Position numbers and translations under genes: made by a program. A DNA stretch of 64,000 bases from Chrysogorgia sp. JL179-B06 (lineage: Eukaryota > Cnidaria > Anthozoa > Scleralcyonacea > Chrysogorgiidae). The number at the start of each line of letters is the position of its first letter. Position 1 is the first letter of the stretch. The notes under the pieces were generated by a model that was not told the origin of the DNA, made no database searches, and saw only the letters and a list, made by a program, of their open reading frames with translations. This document shows positions 1 through 11,867 of the stretch, one piece after another. The stretch lies in assembly GCA_035772405.1 (NCBI GenBank), contig JAYKKM010000148.1:718501-782500 (forward strand). Direction: 5' to 3'.

Positions 1-610
1 CACAGGCTAATGTGATATAGGCGCCAGTTAGCCTTTAGTATAATTTTAAAAACAACTCTAATATATTATGTTAATGTTAAAACATATTACATTAATAATT
101 AAAACAGTTCAAAATATACTGAATTTTCATGAATATTTAACAACAATTTATCCGAAATTTCTTTCAAAAAGTGCCCACAATAGCGTGGCCACAATTTATC
201 CGTAATAGTGCCCACAATTTATCCGAAATTTCTTTCAAAAAGTGCCCACAATTTTCGTTTGGGCGCCTGGTGGTCTATGATTCGACACACGAAATTCACC
301 ACAACTTTTCCTTCATCTGATTCCCGAGTGCAAACGCCAAATATTAACTTTAATGATTCTGTTATTGCTCGGTTTAGCCGAAGAAAAAAAAGAAGTCAAA
401 AGCCCAGACATTTGGGTGTGTGTATGATATTTTTAAACATAGGGTCGAATGGGAAAATTTCACACTCTAGTGGAAAAACTATATCTCCGTGCGAAGACAA
501 ATTCGTCTAAGAACATTTTAGAATGTCACAACAACAGCAATATGTGATATTTTACTTCTTCTGGAGAACGATGTTGCAAAAACGTTCACCCGTTTCAGAA
601 GTCCTATTAG
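1..610. other. Left edge, no gene recognised; short tandem duplication
   Basis: I see no supported gene here. A block of about 38 bases (gaaatttctttcaaaaag with its flanks) occurs at 144-181 and again at 213-250, a local direct duplication. The open frame over it at 208-510 has no recognisable domain and looks like chance. Confidence 0.5.
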
Positions 611-1850
611 TAGTCAACTCTCGCCTTGCGGACACCCGGCTATTACGGACACTCCGCTATTAAGGACAGTTGGTAAATCCCCGGCCGAAACTACTATGAA
701 GTGTATTGAAATAACTCTCGCTATTACGGAATTGCGGACACTTCATGTGGTCCCTATAACAAACATTTCTATTGTTCTACTCTCCTTACAACGGACACCT
801 TGGACGTATTTTTCTCTCGACACATGAAAGTGAATGACTTTTTAATTTATTGAGTGACATATTTACATCTTGCTATTTGTCAGCGGAAGTACTTTGAAGA
901 TTCCGTTCGTCATCATTTCTGTCGACACAAATGACAAACAGAAAATATAAAGTAAGCGAGAATGCCGTGAGCGAAAGATCACATCAAAGCACGCTAGAGA
1001 GGTACTTCATCACAGAATAAAATTTCGTGTAAGTTTACTGAATTTTGTTACTGTAGCTTTACAGTGAAGGAAAGAAAAGATATTTGACACTGATTCCTGT
1101 TAGGCCAATTAAAAAAATATTTCTGTTTTTCATCATTTTTTTTGAAAAAAGTGGGGCGGGCGGGCGGTTTTTTATTTTATTTTATTTTTTTTTATTAATA
1201 GCGTAAGTAGCCTATTTCGCTTTTATTAAAAAAGCGCGTTAAAGGCTGTTTTCCATTTCATAGTATGAAATTCATACACTTCGTTTGTGGTCCCTTTGTG
1301 CACGAAATAGTCACAGCAATCTATCAAAGATCTATCAAAGCTCTTTTATATTGATAGATCGGTACTCTGCTGGCACGACGTTGCGAAAAAACATGAGTAA
1401 CGAAGGGCATTGTTGGCTAAATCATGCCTATTTACAAAACATGGCCGCCAATGTTCGGTTTCCGATGTCTTCCGACCAATTACCGATTTAATATTAAAAA
1501 TAATAAATTTCCGGGCGGCCAATTTTCCAGGGGCGGGCCGCGGGCGGCGATGAAAAACAGAATATTTTTTTTAATTGGCCTTACCGTTGTATTTTTGGTT
1601 TTGGAATAAAAAAATATTTGAATACAAATTTTTAATTTGTATTTTGACTTGTACTGTGTAGTTATGTATCACAGTAAACGTCAACTAGACATTGAAATAA
1701 ACTGGACATTTTAAACAAAAAAGCAGCAATACATTGTAGTGACATTTACAACCTGAAATCGGGATATTTTCATCGCATCCCCGGACTCTCGCTATTACGG
1801 ACATCAAATGACGGTTCCCAGGGTGTCCGCTATAACGAGAGAGTTGACTG
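611..1850. mobile_element. Non-autonomous Tigger/pogo-like DNA element
   Basis: The left end (agtcaactctcgc followed by ggacac and ctattacggacac motifs) is mirrored at the right end by gtgtccgctataacgagag then agttgactg. Ends of the type CAGTNRACTCTC are familiar from Tc1/mariner-Tigger elements, so this family call rests on resemblance. No transposase remains. A TA target duplication is not clear, and the right end was itself hit by the next element. A second small element is nested at 1103-1580. Confidence 0.6.
1103..1580. mobile_element. Nested 478 bp MITE with TTA target duplication (PIF/Harbinger-like)
   Basis: Terminal inverted repeats of about 32 bp start with ggccaattaaaa and end with ttttaattggcc, followed inward by GC-rich arms (cgggcgggcgg / ccgcgggcggc). 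It is flanked on both sides by TTA (1100-1102 and 1581-1583). A 3-bp TWA duplication plus GGCC ends fits PIF/Harbinger-type elements. It has no coding capacity and sits inside the 611-1850 element, so it is younger. Confidence 0.75.
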
Positions 1851-1851
1851 A

Positions 1852-2402
1852 GGCCAGGTTTACACTAGTACGGTACGGTAAGTGATCCGGATTAGGTTGG
1901 CGTACCGTTGTGAAATTTACCTCTGTTTACACTACAAAGGACAAAGCGAGGTTTTTCGTTGACATCAGCAGTTTTTTTACTACGCATGCGTATTGCCCGA
2001 CATATTTTACAAAATAGCAATTTTTTCGGCTCAGTGCCGGAAACGTTTAAAAACAGCATGTTTACAAGCCGTTTCCTTTTTCGCCGGAAGCTAGTTTAAT
2101 GCTTGCATATAACCATATAAACCAGCTACAATTATTAAAATTGCTGCCGATAAACAACCAAAATAACCTGGCGCCATTTTTTCCCGCTAACATTTTAAAC
2201 GCGTATGCATATGTTTACACTACTATGCTACGTTAAATTTGCCGTAGCGTGGTGATTTACACCCGGAGTGCTTGGCGTAGTGACTACACTACGGCCAAAC
2301 CACTCCGGATTAGGCAGGTAGTGTAAACACAACAAAGAAACGTATTGATTTTTTAACGGATCACTTACCGTACCGTAGTACCGTACCAGTGTAAATCTGG
2401 CC
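1852..2402. mobile_element. 551 bp MITE, copy 1 (ggccaggtttacac family)
   Basis: The ends ggccaggtttacactagtac and its near-inverse ending in ctggcc enclose 551 bp. TGA occurs directly on both sides (1849-1851 and 2403-2405), a plausible 3-bp target duplication. The start interrupts the right end of the Tigger-like element. A second copy lies at 15905-16371 in intron 1 of gene A. Confidence 0.75.
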
Positions 2403-2405
2403 TGA

Positions 2406-3541
2406 ATAGCGCTCGTGAAATACTTGCCGTAATTCTCTGAGGTAATTGGTTCAATGACAATGGTTTTGGGAAGGGGATGGTCTCCCAATTTAAACAGAAC
2501 AAGACGCCCGCTAGGCGTTAACTCAAGCTACTTGAGGTTGTGGCTTGTTGAAAGACATTGTAGGCAAATTCAGTGATTTGAATTCAATATACACAAATCT
2601 ATAGTTGTAGGTTAAGGTAGGTACAATGGTGTGAGACACGAAGGAAGCAAAAGATCTGGCATGGTTAAATTTTCCATCATTGCAAACCCATAACATAGTG
2701 TTGGCCAACGGCTTTGATTATATGAAGGTGAGTTGGCTCAGTATCCAAGCTGGCTCACTGAGAAGTCTGCCCCACCAAATGAGCCATCCTGTTTGCTGAC
2801 CTAATCCAGTTCTAGTCAACAGGGTCAGCCTGGCAAGCGAGCTGGCCTGTGCTCATGTAATAACAATTCATATGGTCAGTCCGGCAAACAGGTTCAGTTT
2901 GAGCAAGCATTAAATCAGTTAATCTTTTTCTCAGTGTATAAGGCATGGCAGTAAATCAAACCATTTAGCTGGCAGTAGCAAGGTCAAACAACAACAAACT
3001 CTTTACTCCTTGATCTTGATAGTTGGTATGGGTGTCAGAGATTTATATACTGTGTGTTCATTTGTAAGCATTTGTGTATAATAATACATAACAATCGATA
3101 CAAACTTACTGATAACCCAGAACATTTTGGAGCCCCATTTAAGCTTACAGGTACAATATCAAGTGAAACAGGGTAATTAATTCGATAGCACCATTGCATA
3201 CTTTAATAATAGTACTTGGTATATATGAAACAATAAACTGTAGCATCGACTTTATTTTGTATAATTACATAACAATAAACAATACAGGCAACAAAGCTTA
3301 TAAAAATATTACAGTTACCTCAGAACAGTTAACATATTTCCATATGGAAACATATAATTTGATCGAGTACAGGTTCTCGAAATCGTAGACCAACCCGTTT
3401 CGAAAGCGATCTGGATTGTGAGCGTATATAAGATCAAGATACTTGCCAGCCACTGCCTCGTCCCCAGTCGCTCGCGTACAAATTACGAGAGCCCAGAAAT
3501 TTGAGAGGAAGGCGCGCGAGGAACGACGGGAAGGGGAGAGA
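2406..3541. other. Intergenic, no gene recognised
   Basis: AT-rich single-copy-looking sequence. Several short open frames lack recognisable domains. The part around 2730-2910 has a run of tggctca/gccggca-type words in both orientations and could be an old inverted-repeat element, but I cannot place its ends. Confidence 0.4.
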
Positions 3542-3550
3542 GCGAGAAGC

Positions 3551-4505
3551 GGTAGTCAATTTATCCCGGGCGTTCTGTGACCCCCTCCCGCGATCCATCA
3601 TGTCAGCGGTTGTATGTTCGTAGTTCGCATACAATGCAAATCAGCAATCTTAATCTTAATTAATCCCAACTCTTAATTGCATAGCGAAGGAAGCTGTCTT
3701 GTAATCGTTTAGTGCGACATTTCACAAGAGGAAAAGTCCGAGGGTCTTAAGCGATACTTGTGGTTATTACACGAGTGGGTAATAGTTCTAGGGTAAAAGG
3801 ACAGTCTGTGCTCGAGTCTGTGTGATGTAGTGGTCGTGGGTGTAAGGGATAAACGAATGTTCGTGGACGTGTCTACTTCTGCGTAGTGGCGAGCGCAGGT
3901 TTCCAACTGGATTTACTGCAACAAGATTGTTGACTATCTTGTATAGCAAAGTCAGGCGGGCATCTACTCGTCGTTGTTCCAATGACCTCCAATTGAGAAT
4001 TTTTAACATCTCTGAAACGCTGGCAGTTTGTTCGTATCTCCCGAGTGCCCATCTGGCTGCCCGACGTTGGATCATCTCTATGTTGTTGGAACCGTTGTTT
4101 TCAACGCTTTTCCGTGGGTCCCACACGGTACAACAATACTCAAGCTGGGGCCGCAGTATTGTTGTGTACGCCTTGGCTTTAAGGGATGGTGAATTTATTC
4201 TTAGGTTGCGCTTTATTCTTTTTCTTTATTCTTAGGTTTGTTTCTAATATGATGTGGAATTTCGTTGAAATGCTAAAATAAAAGTGATTTTATTTCTAGC
4301 CGTAGTTAAAATCTATTGAAACGACGTTCATTTGTGATCTCTATGACATATTTACCGACAACAATGGTTTATAGATTTTATGCTCGCTAGTTTGTTCTAC
4401 TCCCGGTTTCAAACGATGTTATATAATATTTTGGGAACATACCGCTGACATGATGACTTGGATCGCGGGAGGGGGTCACAGAACGCCCGGGATAAATTGA
4501 CTACC
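3551..4505. mobile_element. 955 bp Mutator-like TIR element carrying a LINE fragment
   Basis: Terminal inverted repeats of about 70 bp start with ggtagtcaatttatcccggg and are nearly perfect at the other end. The 9-bp sequence gcgagaagc flanks both ends exactly (3542-3550 and 4506-4514). A 9-bp duplication with long inverted repeats is typical of Mutator-like elements. No transposase is seen. The interior contains the C-terminal part of a LINE reverse transcriptase, either captured or inserted later. Confidence 0.75.
3788..4126 (-). pseudogene. LINE reverse transcriptase C-terminal fragment
   Basis: The - strand frame contains the block IEMIQRRAARWALGRYEQ followed by LNWRSLEQRRVDARLTLLYK, the usual region after the polymerase palm in CR1/L2/Jockey-type non-LTR reverse transcriptases (QRRAARW motif). 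It has no palm motifs and no start, and it is bounded by the inverted repeats of the 3551-4505 element. It is a dead fragment of about 110 residues. Family-level assignment within non-LTR elements is uncertain. Confidence 0.75.
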
Positions 4506-4514
4506 GCGAGAAGC

Positions 4515-5479
4515 GACTGGGAAATCCTGCATCCAAAATGGTGTTCTCTGTAATGGCCACTAATTTGAGTAATCTCTATATAGAGATCAGCAAATGGGAT
4601 TTGCAGCTAGAGACAGGAATTGCACCAACGCAATATTGGTCTGACAATATAAAATACTTGTCGATGACGTTTAAATTAAAGATTTATAGGTAAAATACTA
4701 TAGTTCGATGACAATTTTTAAATTATTCGCGTGAACATATACGCGCTACAATTGCCAAAATACCAGTACACTTTTGCTTTATATGAATATTAATATGCTT
4801 TGTAGAGGAAATATGTAGGATATAGTAAATTATTCCAGGTCAAACACTGACAAAATATAGTTTAAATTGCATAACTATGGAGGCGTAACGTTGTCATAAA
4901 AGCTGTAAACAAGGGTGGGTGATGACTGATGTATTATATTATATTATGTTGCTATGTGCTATTACTACCGACGTACCTGAGTTTGAATGATTTCCACCTT
5001 TACAGTGTATATATCGATTATCAAATAAAATACATGCCGTTATAACGGCACTCGAGAAGCTGGTAAAACACTCGGCGGTATTAGGTATATCGCCGTTTAA
5101 TATAAACACTCGTGCGCTGTTATTTAATACTCGAATACGATAATCACACGCGGTTTTCACCTACAAAGAGCTATTTATATAGACCAATATGGCATCGGCG
5201 TATTTCCCGTCTCTAGCTGCAAGTTTGTCAAGCGACTTCGCGTCTTCGCCATTTCCAAAGCCAATTTGCAATGTTTCGATCAAATTTGCATTGTTTCGAC
5301 ACACGATTTCGCAGGCTCTAAAATTCTCATTTATCGCCTTCCCATCAACCCTTGTTTTTATCACCTTCCCATCAACCATTGCTGGCCCACTCCCGATTAA
5401 GAGCCTGCGGAGGAGGCAGTGCCAGCCACATCAAAGATTTTCAGTGAAGAGCACTCGAAGGTGAAAAGCCTGGGTACGA
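4515..5479. other. Intergenic, no gene recognised
   Basis: AT-rich. Two overlapping frames at 5161-5464 on opposite strands have no family resemblance. The stretch 4960-5160 has short palindromic words (cactcg, cgagtg) and may be a decayed small element. Confidence 0.35.
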
Positions 5480-5487
5480 GGTTGATC

Positions 5488-6528
5488 CAGTGAACTCTAA
5501 TAAGGACTGGAACGATAACTCGGGGTTGAACATGGAGGCTGACATGTAGGTATGCCCTAGTCCTTTTTTAGTTGACCGTGCGATAAAGAAATTAAAAATT
5601 TGATGAAATATAGGTTGTAAAAAACAACATTATGGCAAAAAACTAAAATAATATCACACTATTTCAAGTTTAGATTTATTGCTAGTTCACAGTATGTAAT
5701 TTCAATGGTGAAATAGCCAGTAAAAGCAAGAAATATAGGAAAGATTAACCCACAAACAAATGTAAATAATGCAAGGTCACAACTTCTTTTTTGATCAAGA
5801 ATAATTTGGGGAAAAACATCGAGATTCACATTGACACATTTTCAAACTGAAAGACATTTTAGAGGAACAATAACAGAAGAGCATTGTCAAATATCTGTTG
5901 TGAAAAACGCAGAGAAAATGTGTTTTACTTTTACATAAACTGAGGTAGTTACTGGAGGTACTGAGTTATTTTTCGTGTCGTCAAAGATTGGATTTAGCAA
6001 TAACACACACAAAAAGTAACCTTAAATTGTGTTTTGATATTTATCTTAATAAATCATTGTCATAAAAGTCTTCAAAAGTTCAAAAGACAGCAAAGAAAAT
6101 CAAGAGAAACCTGTATTTTTTCAAATTTCGGTGCATATTTCCCCGTTTGTTTGAAGGATATTTTATTTGTTAAGCCACATCCATCGCTAGAAATTATTGA
6201 AAAGAAAGCTCAACCAACGTATCGCATTTTTGCCTTTTAAAAAGCAACTGGGAAACAGCCTAGCTCCAAAAAAGTTGAACATTTTCCGTTCAGCAATCCT
6301 ACCGCTCCTACGATTATTTCCTGGCCACTGCCGTTTCGTGCACTACACGCAAATTAACACGCGTGTTTTATACCTACAACGTCGCCGAGTGGCTGTTTCG
6401 TACACTACACGCGGTCAACACGCGTGTTTTATACCTACATGTCAGCCCCCATGGCGGGAATTTTGGCTTCATCCAATCATACGGCCGGGTTAATGGAGTT
6501 AGCGTTCCAGTCTTTATAGAGTTCACTG
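5488..6528. mobile_element. hAT-like non-autonomous element, copy 1
   Basis: The ends cagtgaactctaataagg and the inverse ending in agttcactg form inverted repeats of about 26 bp with the CA..TG start usual for hAT elements. The 8-bp ggttgatc lies directly outside both ends (5480-5487 and 6529-6536), the right length for a hAT target duplication. The interior is close to identical to copy 2 at 8618-9667. An open frame of 98 codons is shared by both copies (6197-6493) but resembles no transposase. Confidence 0.75.
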
Positions 6529-6583
6529 GGTTGATCCATGGTAAACGCGGCCGTATGATTGGATGAAGCCAAAATTCTGATCA
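6458..6583. repeat. Inverted duplication across the right end of hAT copy 1
   Basis: The phrase ttggcttcatccaatcatac at about 6463 recurs inverted at about 6558-6577, just outside the element. This 30-bp inverted duplicate spans the element end and is absent after copy 2. Confidence 0.7.
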
Positions 6584-6599
6584 CTGGGGGGTCGTCGTC

Positions 6600-8099
6600 A
6601 GGCAACGCGCCAACGACTGGGTAAAAATATTTAATTGTCGACTATTTACAAGAATAAAGTTTTGGAAGTTAATCCTTGACCTAATATTGGGAGCAACACT
6701 ATAATAAAGCTCAACTGTCTATGAACAAAGCGATGTCAGACGAGTCGAAGAATATCATAGAAGTCGCTTGACAAAAATTATAAAGGTAAATACTATAAAT
6801 ATTTCTGGTTTTTAAATAGATTCAACTTGGTTAATTTATGTCTGTCACTTAATATTACGTTTCCCGTAGGTATTATGCACTTGATCAATTTCATGCGATG
6901 ATCTTCAAGCACACTTTCATTCATGCCTTGCTCGTGATCTTCAAACAAAGCTTTATGCCTTGCTCGTGATCTTCAAACAAAGCTTGGCGATATTCAACGA
7001 GGAAAGATCTCGAGTACCATTCTGCTTTGTATATTTTTCTCATGATTTACTATCTTGTTACCTTCTTTGCAGATGATGGCAGATGGTAGATTGATCCCGG
7101 TATGGGTAGGCCAAATTCTTTTACATCATCTGTATACCGTCTTCCAAATGGATAAACATTTGAATTGTGCAACTGCTTTGTGTTTTCAAATATTGATAAC
7201 TGAAGTTTGTCAAATGAAGTATGTATAAATTTATAGGTAATATTTGGCATTTCACTCTATCAAACTACATGTTGAAAGGATTAATATGGTGAAGGAAAAT
7301 TGTCTGCTATATAGTTCTGTTTCTATAAGTAATTTTCTTTCCAAGTCATTAATCAATTCTGCCATATTATCCAACTTCTTTTTGCATCTTCTTAGATTTT
7401 GCTGCAGATTTCTAACTTTTTGTTTTAATTTTTGTTCTAGTATTTCTCAGTCCTGTTCATTGGAAGGTGTTGCCATTGGTTTCTCTTTTTTTGAATAATT
7501 GTGGTCACAAAGAACCTTTGCAGCTGGTGACAATGAGTCATCATGAGCAAGAGAATGCTTCAGTGGTAGTCATATTCTACAATCCTCTGTTGTGTTGTGA
7601 ATATGTATAGAGGAGGATGAAATGTGAGGGACACTGATGAAACTGTATTGGTTTTTATTAATCTGCAGGTGCCATTGATGATGGGAGAATTGTGTAATCA
7701 CATGTCTGAAAATGATTGCTGCAGATTTGGCAACTTTTAGTTGCCTTCCATGTTTTTATCATGATATCATCTTGTGTTCCCCTGACTGCATTCTCCCACT
7801 TCACAAGGAAATGATGATAATGGGAATTCCATGATTTTTTTAAATTTTGATAGTTAAATTTTGATAGTGTATTTGACAATGTATATAATTATTTGATCAT
7901 TAAATATGTGTAATTCTCACATTACTTTGCCCTCATTTTCTGTGTCTTGACTACATTTCCTTTGTGAACTTTGGCACCCAAATACTGCACATATATATGC
8001 CATGTTCACTTAATTACACTTGATGAATAAATTACCTTTATTTTAACTTTTAAATAGTTTTTTTCTGAATTTGTCAGTATTTTCGCCAAAAAATATATC
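6600..8099. other. Intergenic, no gene recognised
   Basis: A short tandem duplication (ttcatgccttgctcgtgatc / tttatgccttgctcgtgatc) lies at 6931-6985. Otherwise AT-rich sequence; the frames at 7244-7498 and 7658-7879 are low-complexity or featureless. Confidence 0.4.
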
Positions 8100-8609
8100 A
8101 CTGCTGACCAAAAAAGGACTGGGGAGGACATCCAAATTTCAGAAACATAACAAGTTGTAATTTTTCGTCGTAAATTGTACGTTTAAACACTATTTGTGTG
8201 TGGTGCCAGGCTAAAAACGTAATGAATAGCTAGTTTTTTGGATCAACATGATTAATCTCTGGTCGAAAAATATCAAATATTTAGAAAAGTGCCAAAAATG
8301 TATAGAAAACCCAAATGACCGCGCATTTATTGAACTCGAATTTCGCAATGTTTTGTCAAATATTTCATTTTTCAGACGAGTTTAAGCAGTTATAAAACCA
8401 TAACAAGAAACTTATCTATCTGTGGGATGTTATTAAGTTTTAATAATAATTCTTTTCTAAATTAAAACACATAAAAATTGGCGATTTTCTCGTCGGACCG
8501 GATCGGCCATTTTGCCTAAAAAAAGACTGGATGGAGTTCATGGCTGCCCCCATGGTTGGCTTCTAGTGCCAGGCCCTAGTTATCGTTCCAGTCTATATAT
8601 AGTTCAATG
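8100..8609. mobile_element. Partial relative of the hAT-like family, head-to-head with copy 2
   Basis: Its right end (gttccagtctatatatag then ttcaatg) is the family terminus and abuts the 8-mer ggttgatc at 8610-8617, which also starts copy 2. Together 8578-8652 form an imperfect palindrome of about 75 bp. The left part around 8105-8130 carries the aaaaaaggactgggg motif seen inverted inside the full copies. The left boundary is uncertain. Confidence 0.5.
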
Positions 8610-8617
8610 GGTTGATC

Positions 8618-9667
8618 CAGTGAACTCTAATAAGGACTGGAACGATAACTCGGGGTTGAATTTTGAAGCCAGTCATGGAGGCTGACATGTAGGTATGCCC
8701 TAGTCCTTTTTTAGTTGACCGTGCGATAAAGAAATTAAATTTGATGAAATATAGGTTGTAAAAAACAACATTATGGCAAAAAACTAAAATAATATCACAC
8801 TATTTCAAGTTTAGATTTATTGCTAGTTCACAGTATGTAATTTCAATGGTGAAATAGCCAGTAAAAGCAAGAAATATAGGAAAGATTAACCCACAAACAA
8901 ATGTAAATAATGCAAGGTCACAACTTCTTTTTTGATCAAGAATAATTTGGGAAAAAACATCGAGATTCACATTGACACATTTTCAAACTGAAAGACATTT
9001 TAGAGGAACAATAACAGAAGAGCATTGTCAAATATCTGTTGTGAAAAACGCAGAGAAAATGTGTTTTACTTTTACATAAACTGAGGTAGTTACTGGAGGT
9101 ACTGAGTTATTTTTCGTGTCGTCAAAGATTGGATTTAGCAGTAACACACACAAAAAGTAACCTTAAATTGTGTTTTGATATTTATCTTAATAAATCATTG
9201 TCATAAGTCTTCAAAAGTTCAAAAGACAGCAAAGAAAATCAAGAGAAACCTGTATTTTTTCAAATTTCGGTGCATATTTCCCCGTTTGTTTGACGGATAT
9301 TTTATTTGTTAAGCCACATCCATCGCTAGAAATTCTTGAAAAGAAAGCTCAACCAACGTATCGCATTTTTCCCTTTTAAAAAGCAACTGGGAAACAGCCT
9401 AGCTCCAAAAAAGTTGAACATTTTCCGTTCAGCAATCCTACCGCTCCTACGATTATTTCCTGGCCACTGCCGTTTCGTGCACTACACGCAAATCAACACG
9501 CGTGTTTTATACCTACAACGTCGCCGAGTGGCTGTTTCGTACACTACACGCGGTCAACACGCGTGTTTTATACCTACATGTCAGCCCCCATGGCGGGAAT
9601 TTTGGCTTCATCCAATCATACGGCCGGGTTAATGGAGTTAGCGTTCCAGTCTTTATAGAGTTCACTG
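8618..9667. mobile_element. hAT-like non-autonomous element, copy 2
   Basis: Near-identical to 5488-6528, with a 13-base insertion near the left end (ttttgaagccagt region at 8661) and scattered substitutions. It has the same inverted repeats and, notably, the same 8-bp flank ggttgatc on both sides (8610-8617 and 9668-9675). No transposase. Confidence 0.75.
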
Positions 9668-10120
9668 GGTTGATCGGGATGATGCAATAAAACGACTGCG
9701 GGGGGCAAAATTGTTTTTGGGATCACTTCACTGCGCATGTGTAGTAATCCCACATTCATAGTCTCGCTCACTAGTCTACTAATTTAGTCAACAATGATGC
9801 AATTTTTGCCATTTCGCGACATTGGCTAAAATAAAGAGCCCTTTCTAAGACTCGTGCTCCCCACAGGGGGAGGCCCGAGTAATAAGAATGAGTTGCCTTC
9901 TCATATTATAAAGGTTAGTGATAAGTGATACTGTGATATTGGCGCGAGCTTATTGGTCGGGGGTAGGGCGAAGAGACTGGTACGACTCAACAGTCAACAC
10001 GCCTGCCGTATTAAAAGTCCGTACGAAGATATGCGTTTATGAATGTGATTTCATGGAGCCTCGCAGTTCCTGTATTGCAGCTTAAAACCGAAAGACCGAA
10101 AGCAAAAGTAGATGGACGTC

Positions 10121-10623
10121 ATGCATGGATCAATTCTTCCTGTAACCATCCCCCCCGGGCAACCCCGGGGACAATGCAGAAAATCAAATCCCGGGGGTGA
10201 AGAATTGTTTTATTATTTTTTGCCCGGGGGTATAGGGCGGGGAAAGGGCCCCGCCCTTAGAAGTCTGGTAACTAAAGTAAAGTATTCGTATTCAAAATGG
10301 CGACGAAAAAAAGTTGCAGAAAATCGACGTCTAGGGGGGGCTGAAAAAGCGAAACAAACTAGAGCTCAAAGGAAGCAGCAACATAAATGAGCCACTGGTT
10401 AAGTTAAATTTACATTTGATGTTAAAATTTGTCTAATTATACATTTGTTTGATGTTAAAACTCATGTGTTTTTGTATTGTTTCAGGCTTGCCCGGGGTGG
10501 GGGAATTGTCAAATTTCAAAGTCCTGGGGGTGGGGAATTTGCAATGAGCTTTGATAAAAAATACAAATCCCCGGGGTATTGCCCGGGGGGGGGGATGGTT
10601 ACATGAAGAATTGATCCATGCAC
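10121..10623. mobile_element. GC-rich-ended MITE, about 500 bp
   Basis: The block tgcatggatcaattcttc then tgtaaccatcccccccgg at the left is mirrored at the right by ccgggggggggatggttaca then gaagaattgatccatgca. The interior has repeated ccccgggg palindromes in an AT-rich setting. A frame at 10112-10390 ends in a basic stretch but matches nothing I know; I treat it as non-coding. Confidence 0.7.
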
Positions 10624-11172
10624 CACCTGCAGCGCAAGAACAGCGAGCGTTTTCTGACAACTGTAATATTCATACATTTTTATCACACGGTACATACAAA
10701 CGAGATTGCGAGTAGCATAAGTTAAATGGGAGTTTCACGGTTTACTGAGATCAATAGTATTTTGCTTGTAATGTAATTTGGGACCAACCTGCTCATTATT
10801 CACTTCCTGCGGTGAAAGTTGATATATGATATCTAGAAGACATCACCGTCAGTGGCTAGCTATCCTTTGAGAAAGAACTATCGTATATTTCGCTCTTAGC
10901 TATGTTGACGCTTTTTTCGTATGGTTAATTAGACTGGTCAAAAGGACGATCTTGACCAATTAGACAGGCTAATCTTGGAGATAAGAACCACGGACTGGCC
11001 AGAAAACCATCATTGGGCCACAATGGTTAAACCTTGGGTGAAATCATATATATTTCCACCAAAATCTTCCAGACAAACCGGAATTAGTCCTTGAAATAAG
11101 CCTGTTTTTTAACAAATTTACTGGACGGACAGGACCAACTGGTGTAACCATACAAATGCAAAGAAACATAAT

Positions 11173-11182
11173 ATATACATTA
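11173..11182 (+). promoter_or_regulatory. Candidate TATA box of gene A
   Basis: TATATA at 11173 is about 72 nt before the preferred ATG at 11245. This is only a weak candidate because the sequence is AT-rich throughout. Confidence 0.2.
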
Positions 11183-11244
11183 TTTAGTAGACTATTGTCG
11201 TATCAAGATTGCGATACAGAGATTGTATATTTCTCACCTTAAAT

Positions 11245-11867
11245 ATGTTGCGATTGTTGACACGCAACTTGAGGTGGCAAAGGCAAACGAGATGGTTTTC
11301 TAACGTGGCACGTCGAGATCATCAATCTGCCTTGAGCGTCTCGCATCAGACCGACCAATGTTTGGCAGTGAAGTGGTATGATGGTACTGAGGACAAATTT
11401 CCGTACCTGTACCTTCGGGAAAACTGTCGTTGTGAGCAATGTTTTCGAGATGAGGATAAGATGCGCATGGTTAATGTACCAAAGTATATCGACCGGAACG
11501 TGACAGCGGAGACGGCGGACTTAAAACATGACGGCGAGCAACTGAATGTGAAATGGCAAGATGGACATTCCAGTGTTTATTCCTCGGAATTCTTGAGAAA
11601 TTTAAGGTACAAGAAACCTGGCGAAGGACAGCCTACAGGAGTGTTGAGAAAGGGAACAGAAATATGGGGAAGAGAATTTTCTGAAGAAGGAAAGCTACCA
11701 ACGTTTGACTTTGAGAAATTACTGAAAGATGACGGCGAGCTTTATAACTGGTTAGTTACATTAGCAACGGGAACTGGAATAGCGAGGTTGTGCAATGCCC
11801 CAAAACAGCCGAATCAATTGGCACTAGTAGGGAAAAGAATCGGTTATCTTCTCAAGACTGTGTATGG
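11245..11867 (+). CDS. Gamma-butyrobetaine dioxygenase-like A, exon 1 of 4
   Basis: Enzymes of this family hydroxylate gamma-butyrobetaine to L-carnitine using 2-oxoglutarate, O2 and Fe(II). The exon encodes residues 1-207 of a 424-residue protein. Residues 1-24 are rich in Arg, free of acidic residues and contain RWFSN, like a mitochondrial presequence. The family's N-terminal zinc domain follows: LRENCRCEQCF gives Cys61, Cys63 and Cys66, with His108 in WQDGHSS, matching human BBOX1 C38/C40/C43/H82. The oxygenase fold begins around PTFDFEKLL. The donor is TATGG|gtaagc, phase 2. An in-frame upstream ATG at 11209 exists; I prefer 11245 (A at -3) because homology with copy B is concentrated from that point. 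Trimethyllysine dioxygenase is the main alternative, but the C-terminus argues for BBOX1. Confidence 0.9.

Noticed and set aside
6197..6493. 98-codon frame repeated at 9336-9632 as a conserved gene
   Set aside because: Its conservation is explained by two near-identical copies of a non-autonomous element; no domain is recognisable.
10112..10390. Basic 92-codon ORF as a DNA-binding protein
   Set aside because: It runs through the GC-rich inverted repeat of a MITE and starts outside the element; no family resemblance.
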